Source of the DNA: an uncultured Draconibacterium sp.
GTDB lineage: Bacteria > Bacteroidota > Bacteroidia > Bacteroidales > Prolixibacteraceae
Direction of reading: 5' to 3'
Length of the DNA: 64,000 nt
Assembly (NCBI RefSeq): GCF_963675585.1
Contig: NZ_OY776414.1
Span: 3,947,001-4,011,000 of the forward strand
The notes below the pieces were generated by a model. The model had not been told where the DNA came from. It did not search any database and saw only the letters and a program-made list of their open reading frames with translations. The first letter of the stretch is position 1. The number at the start of each line of letters is the position of its first letter. This document shows positions 61,028 to 64,000 of the stretch, piece after piece. The translations under genes and the position numbers were made by a program.

Positions 61028-62518
61028 ATGAACAGTACGATAAAAATCACACTTCAACCGCTTGGTAAAATAGTAGAAGTAAACCAGGGAACCCCACTCA
61101 TTGATGTGTTACACGAATTTGGTGTTGAATTTCCGTGCGGAGGGAAAGGTACTTGTGGTGCCTGCAAAGTAAAACTGCTCAGCGGAAATTTGGATGTTGA
61201 TGCAATGCAGGAGAAACGACTGCAAAAACTAAAACTGGATAACGACTGGCGGCTGGCTTGTTTTTGCAGCGCCCTGTCGGACATTACTCTGGAAATCTCG
61301 CAATTCGAACACATTATTTTAGCCGACAATTCCACTTTCGATTTTAAACCGCAAAGCGGTTATGGAATTGCAGTTGATTTGGGAACTACAACTGTTGTGG
61401 CTCAGCTGGTCAATCTCGAAAACGGCCACATTCTCGACTCTGTTTCGGATGTAAATCCACAAGCTAAATTTGGCGGCGATTTAATTGCCCGCATTCAATC
61501 TTGTCTGGATGGAAACCAGGAAGAAATGCAGCACCTGATTCGTACCAAAATAGCTTCGATGATTGACTCCATGCTGAAAAGAAATCGGGTTGCAGTTGCC
61601 AAAATTGCTTTGGTTGGAAATACGGTAATGCAGCATATTTTTTGTGGGTTAAATGTTCAGCCTCTCTCATTTTATCCGTTTGAAATAAAAGAACCAGGCG
61701 CGAAAGCATTTTCTGCAAAAGAGTTGAGTTGGGAAATACCGGGTGCTCCAGGCATCACATTTCATACTTCAATTGGGAGTTTTGTGGGCAGCGATATTCT
61801 GGCCGGAATTGCCGCCACAAAAATGGCTGAACAGGAAGCGTTTTCCATTCTCATCGACCTGGGTACCAATGGTGAAATTGTGGTTGGAAACCGGGAAAAG
61901 ATTGTTTGCGCTTCCACTGCTGCAGGACCTGCATTTGAAGGGGCTAAAATCAACCAGGGTATGCGTGCCACTACCGGCGCCATTTCTTCTGTAACCCACG
62001 AAAACGGACTACTTAAAAGTCATGTAATTGGCAAAGTAGAAGCCAAAGGCATTTGTGGAAGTGGGTTGATTGATATTGTTGCCATTCTGCTGGAACAACA
62101 ACAAATCGGGATGTTCGGAGAAATCAATTCAGGCGAAGAAATAATTCCACTCACCCGCAACATATCGCTTACCCAACAGGACATTCGCGAATTCCAGCTG
62201 GCAAAAGGTGCCATTGCTACGGGCGTACAAATGTTACTTAATCAGCTCTCTATTTCAATATCCGAAGTTGGGAATGTGTTTATAGCCGGTGGATTTGGAA
62301 ATTTTCTGAACATTAAAAATGTGATAAGAACCGGGTTGATCGAAGCGGAAGAAGAAAAAATCATCAAATTAGGCAATACCGCATTAATTGGAGCGAAAAT
62401 ATTTTTGTTTGAGGATGAAAATTTCACACAGGGTATTTTGAAAAAAACAACTCATTTAAACCTGGAAGGAGATGGTTCGTTTCAGGATATTTATATCGAA
62501 AAAATGATGTTACTGTAA
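61028..62518 (+). CDS. Ferredoxin-ASKHA fusion protein (RACo-like, DUF4445)
   Basis: A 496-residue cytoplasmic protein. Residues 1-90 form a plant-type 2Fe-2S ferredoxin domain with C37, C43, C46 (CGGKGTCGAC) and C78 or C80 (RLACFC). Residues about 110-496 form an actin/hexokinase-like ASKHA ATPase domain: GIAVDLGTTTVVAQLVNLE (phosphate 1), ILIDLGTNGEIVVG (phosphate 2), VEAKGICGSGLIDIVA and NVFIAGGFGNFLNIKN. This is the architecture of reductive activators of corrinoid proteins (RACo), which use ATP and a low-potential electron to reactivate Co(II) methyltransferases. No corrinoid protein is visible in the window, so the partner must lie elsewhere, or the protein serves another reactivation role. 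It is convergent with rlmN. Confidence 0.9.
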   Translation: MNSTIKITLQPLGKIVEVNQGTPLIDVLHEFGVEFPCGGKGTCGACKVKLLSGNLDVDAMQEKRLQKLKLDNDWRLACFCSALSDITLEISQFEHIILADNSTFDFKPQSGYGIAVDLGTTTVVAQLVNLENGHILDSVSDVNPQAKFGGDLIARIQSCLDGNQEEMQHLIRTKIASMIDSMLKRNRVAVAKIALVGNTVMQHIFCGLNVQPLSFYPFEIKEPGAKAFSAKELSWEIPGAPGITFHTSIGSFVGSDILAGIAATKMAEQEAFSILIDLGTNGEIVVGNREKIVCASTAAGPAFEGAKINQGMRATTGAISSVTHENGLLKSHVIGKVEAKGICGSGLIDIVAILLEQQQIGMFGEINSGEEIIPLTRNISLTQQDIREFQLAKGAIATGVQMLLNQLSISISEVGNVFIAGGFGNFLNIKNVIRTGLIEAEEEKIIKLGNTALIGAKIFLFEDENFTQGILKKTTHLNLEGDGSFQDIYIEKMMLL

Positions 62519-62524
62519 ACTCAA

Positions 62525-62603
62525 TGTCATTTCGAAGGAGTTAGCGACTGAGAAATCCCTCTTTTATGAAACAGATTTCTCCTCATTCTTCGTCGAAATG
62601 ACA
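62525..62603. repeat. Inverted repeat between convergent genes
   Basis: TGTCATTTCGA (62,525-62,535) pairs with TCGAAATGACA (62,593-62,603), and GAGAAATC (62,550) pairs with GATTTCTC (62,574). This makes a long imperfect hairpin between the RACo-like gene and rlmN. It looks like a dispersed palindromic element and may double as a bidirectional terminator. Confidence 0.8.
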
Positions 62604-62612
62604 GCTTAATTT

Positions 62613-63632
62613 CTATTTAACCAACTCCTTTGTTGAAAGCAGACCGCAGGCGGCGTAAATATCTTCGCCGCGCGATGCTCGTATTGTAGTAAGTATTCCC
62701 TTATTATTGAGCTTTTCCTTAAACTGAAGAATGGTTCTCTCGCCGGGACTTTTAAGTGGTGTTCCCGGAACCGGGTGAAAACGAATCAGATTTATCCGGC
62801 ACTTTAATCCATCCAGTAGACGAACCAGCTCGTTAACATGGGCAGGAGTGTCATTTAATCCTTCAAATAGAATGTACTCAAACGAAACCCGTCGTTGACG
62901 GCCAAAATCCCAGCTTTTAATTTCCTCTATCACCTCTTCAATGGGGTAAGCCACTTGTATTGGCATTATCTTTTGGCGTTCTTCGTGAAAAGGAGTATGC
63001 AAACTTACAGCCAGATGCGCGTCACTTTTTTCGAGAAAAGTGAGCATGCCCGGAATTATTCCAATGGTGGAAACAGTTATTCTGCGCGGACTCATGGCAA
63101 ATCCCCATTCCGAAGTCAGAATCTCGAGGCTTTTTAATACTTCATCCAGATTGTCGAAAGGTTCGCCCATGCCCATATATACAATATTCGAAACATCTTC
63201 CACCTCATCAATACTTCGAATTTGATTGATTATTTCGCCGGCCGAAAGATGTCCCTGGAATCCTTGTTTAGCAGTAAAACAAAACAAACAACCCATTTTA
63301 CATCCCACCTGCGAACTCACGCAAACCGTTTTTCGATCGCGTTCGGGAATCATCGCCGTTTCAATAAATTTATTCTGAATGGTTGGAAAAAGGTATTTTT
63401 TAGTTCCATCAACACTGGCCTGTACTTTGGTGTAGGCGGTTAAACCAAACTCATATTTTTCGTTTAAAAGCTCGCGCGCCTTAAGCGAAAGATTTGACAT
63501 TTCGTCGATTGATGAAATTTGTTTTTTATACAGCCAATCCGTTATTTGTTTGGCCGTGAATTTTAGTAATCCCAATTCCACAACCATCTCCTGCAACTCC
63601 GATAATGTTTTTCCAAACAAGCTCTCTTTCAT
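62613..63632 (-). CDS. rlmN: Dual-specificity RNA methyltransferase RlmN
   Basis: Radical-SAM enzyme of 339 residues that methylates C2 of A2503 in 23S rRNA and A37 of some tRNAs. The CxxxCxxC motif is C111, C115 and C118 (GCKMGCLFC). GMGEPFDNLDEVLKSL, RRITVSTIGI, and AVSLHTPFHEERQKIMP follow, then the methyl-carrying cysteine near residue 329 in RASRGEDIYAACGLL. The length is usual for the family. A -7 element at 63,648-63,655 lies just upstream. The gene is flanked on both sides by palindromic repeats. Confidence 0.97.
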   Translation of the reverse strand: MKESLFGKTLSELQEMVVELGLLKFTAKQITDWLYKKQISSIDEMSNLSLKARELLNEKYEFGLTAYTKVQASVDGTKKYLFPTIQNKFIETAMIPERDRKTVCVSSQVGCKMGCLFCFTAKQGFQGHLSAGEIINQIRSIDEVEDVSNIVYMGMGEPFDNLDEVLKSLEILTSEWGFAMSPRRITVSTIGIIPGMLTFLEKSDAHLAVSLHTPFHEERQKIMPIQVAYPIEEVIEEIKSWDFGRQRRVSFEYILFEGLNDTPAHVNELVRLLDGLKCRINLIRFHPVPGTPLKSPGERTILQFKEKLNNKGILTTIRASRGEDIYAACGLLSTKELVK

Positions 63633-63647
63633 ACCCTAATTTTGATG

Positions 63648-63655
63648 CAAAGATA
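63648..63655 (-). promoter_or_regulatory. -7 element for rlmN
   Basis: The minus strand reads TATCTTTG, matching TAnnTTTG, 15 bases upstream of the rlmN ATG. No TTTG at the -33 position. The short leader is similar to that of the DUF3810 gene. Confidence 0.5.
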
Positions 63656-63710
63656 ACTCAAAAAATTTTTGATGCTGTATTATCCTTCCCTTTGATATAT
63701 ACTCCAATTT

Positions 63711-63801
63711 TTTTGCACCGTTCTTTAGAGCGGTGTTAAAAACATAAAAATCGGCTTAGCCTGGCCAACAAGATATCACCGCCTTAAAAGACGGTGCAAA
63801 A
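63711..63801. repeat. 25-base imperfect inverted repeat upstream of rlmN
   Basis: The left arm TTTTGCACCGTTCTTTAGAG + CGGTG (63,711-63,735) matches the reverse complement of the right arm (63,777-63,801) at most positions. Each arm is itself a small CACCG/CGGTG hairpin. This gives a nested palindrome of 91 bp typical of a dispersed element. Confidence 0.8.
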
Positions 63802-63866
63802 TACAGGCGCCAATTTGTTTCAAATGTAGATCACAGGTTTGTAAACAATAAATCGATATAAGAGTT

Positions 63867-64000
63867 TTACTCCATCAACGATTTTCTGAAATCCGGCGCT
63901 TCACGATGTTTTGTCAGCTGTTCGAAAGCATAGGCAATTTCCAGCAAAACCGGTTCGCTCCAGGCCCGGCCAAAAAACGAAATTCCAATGGGCAGCCCTT
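63867..64000 (-). CDS. Amidase-family enzyme, C-terminal end only
   Basis: The last 44 codons of a minus-strand gene that continues beyond the window. The peptide GLPIGISFFGRAWSEPVLLE followed by a YAFEQLTKHR helix is characteristic of the C-terminus of amidase-signature enzymes (GatA or fatty-acid-amide-hydrolase superfamily). The catalytic Ser-Ser-Lys region lies outside the window, so substrate and localisation cannot be given. Confidence 0.85.
   Translation of the reverse strand, partial: GLPIGISFFGRAWSEPVLLEIAYAFEQLTKHREAPDFRKSLME

Overview
The window is from a Bacteroidota genome, most likely a Marinilabiliales/Prolixibacteraceae-type marine or environmental lineage. The lineage is inferred from type IX secretion (T9SS) proteins (PorP/SprF, SprB repeats, a type B C-terminal sorting domain), GSCFA and DUF3810 proteins, and several promoters with the Bacteroidota TAnnTTTG -7 element. 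No rRNA, tRNA, CRISPR array, integrase or transposase was recognised.

Layout. (1) 1-3.9 kb, minus strand: the 3'-truncated frr, pyrH, and a two-gene unit of a cupin-type XRE regulator followed by an acyl-CoA synthetase. (2) 3.9-14.3 kb, minus strand: a glycogen operon running glgB, GSCFA protein, debranching enzyme, GT4 glycosyltransferase, GH57 enzyme, glgP. Together these make, branch, trim and phosphorolyse alpha-glucan. (3) 14.3-16.1 kb: a structured intergenic region, then a plus-strand PLP enzyme of the Cys/Met metabolism family. (4) 16.2-56.5 kb, minus strand: a 40-kb surface-protein island. In transcription order it holds a PorP/SprF-family outer-membrane protein, a single intact 7,174-codon adhesin, a 419-aa and a 244-aa secreted protein, a small GxxExxY gene, and an 11.7-kb multidomain protein with the only recognisable T9SS type B sorting domain. 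The last gene is broken into two frames inside a 162-bp tandem repeat. Gaps between island genes are full of interspersed repeats. (5) 56.5-64 kb: an M19 dipeptidase, a DUF3810 membrane protein, an MBL-fold hydrolase, a small lipoprotein, a ferredoxin-ASKHA (RACo-like) protein, rlmN and the 3' end of an amidase gene.

The most interesting signal is the island. The giant adhesin, which has no recognisable T9SS sorting domain, and the 419-aa protein end in the same ITPRPEV tail; the 244-aa protein ends in a related IYPKPSQ tail. The 419-aa, 244-aa and 11.7-kb-gene proteins also seem to share an N-terminal Ig-like module. This suggests a multi-component SprF-linked surface assembly in which only one subunit carries the classical sorting signal. 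A second signal is a family of two-hairpin DNA elements, six copies here, whose stems change in a compensatory way.
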